Below, piece by piece: positions 42,267 to 42,528 of a DNA stretch of 42,528 nt (positions are counted from its first letter, which is position 1; every line of letters starts with the position of its first letter). Source of the DNA: Anaerolineaceae bacterium UBA5311 (GTDB taxonomy: Bacteria; Chloroflexota; Anaerolineae; Anaerolineales; Anaerolineaceae); NCBI GenBank assembly GCA_002411175.1, contig DHRN01000034.1, positions 1 to 42,528 of the forward strand. The letters are read 5' to 3'. Both the position numbers and the translations under genes were made by a program. The notes below the pieces were generated by a model that searched no databases, had not been told where the DNA came from, and saw nothing but the letters and a program-made list of their open reading frames with translations.

Positions 42267-42528
42267 GCGGAAAAATGCAAGGTCAATTTGAGGTTTGCAG
42301 CAATTCTCAAAATGGAATAATATGCTTTTTTGCCCTCATAAAGTCCAAAATTTTTTAACTGCAGAAAAGCATAGGGGAAAGTCCCAATCACAAAGTAGAA
42401 TCAGCGCACAATCAGCCGGACCTGCCGATGCTAAGCCCGTACGATAAAGTTATGCGTGTAGGGGACGGCTGCCACGCCGTCCCGAGAACAGCCGTAGGGC
42501 GTGATTGGAGGTGCCGGATATTTCCATT
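42267..42528. repeat. Right-end intergenic region with hairpin repeats
   Basis: Bases 42267-42457 show no gene or clear site. A GTAGGGGACGGC...GCCGTCCC hairpin unit lies at 42458-42483, matching 4446-4471 in reverse. At 42494-42528 a GTAGGGCGTGATTGGAGGTG unit begins. It matches the reverse complement of 39192-39222 and is cut by the window end. Confidence 0.7.

Overview
The window looks like chromosomal DNA of an anaerobic bacterium, most likely a Chloroflexota of the class Anaerolineae. The pointers are: secreted proteins with a membrane anchor and a Thr/Pro stalk, a large heterodisulfide-reductase/tungsten-oxidoreductase operon, GTG and TTG starts beside strong GGAGG-type ribosome sites, a T-box-controlled eukaryote-like ileS, and gaps filled with short hairpin repeats. 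This assignment is inferred from gene content, not from a phylogeny.

Layout. 1-197: intergenic hairpin repeats. 198-2607 (-): a four-gene operon of DRTGG, CBS plus RsbW-type ATPase, DRTGG-like and PHP proteins, a set that often accompanies [FeFe]-hydrogenase genes. 2697-10491 (+): housekeeping genes hisS, tRNA-His(GTG), an ileS T-box leader, ileS, lspA, an RluA-family pseudouridine synthase and ltaE. 10492-14446 (+): a repeat-filled gap, a membrane-anchored Asp-box beta-propeller protein and a metallophosphoesterase.

14631-24724 (-): the most striking region, a tightly coupled ten-gene redox operon. In transcription order it encodes an AOR-family tungsten oxidoreductase, a four-cluster ferredoxin, HdrA fused to MvhD, an HdrC-like protein, a second MvhD, an FrhB-like iron-sulfur protein, sulfhydrogenase-beta-like and -gamma-like (FAD/NAD) subunits, a polyferredoxin and a small protein. 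HdrA is interrupted by one in-frame TGA exactly where the conserved CSIC motif has its second Cys. I read it as selenocysteine, and a candidate SECIS hairpin follows. No HdrB is present. The set is best explained as a soluble machine joining NAD(P)H and ferredoxin to an AOR-type carboxylate/aldehyde (or aryl-CoA-like) reaction by flavin-based bifurcation.

25133-25651 (+): a small lipoprotein with a sunset-type C-terminal domain. 25692-34141 (-): a three-gene unit of a two-helix membrane protein, a 1772-residue TPR protein and a TPR plus caspase-like (clan CD) protease, with 4-base overlap between the last two. 34186-38710 (-): rpoN, a cytoplasmic PAS/GAF histidine kinase and an NtrC-type activator that lacks its DNA-binding domain. 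A perfect palindrome with a U tract separates this unit from the TPR/protease unit and contains the ribosome site of the next gene.

38711-39474 is a mosaic of hairpin repeats. 39475-42211 holds a class I aminotransferase, hflX and, convergent to them, rpmF. The right end returns to the same repeat families.
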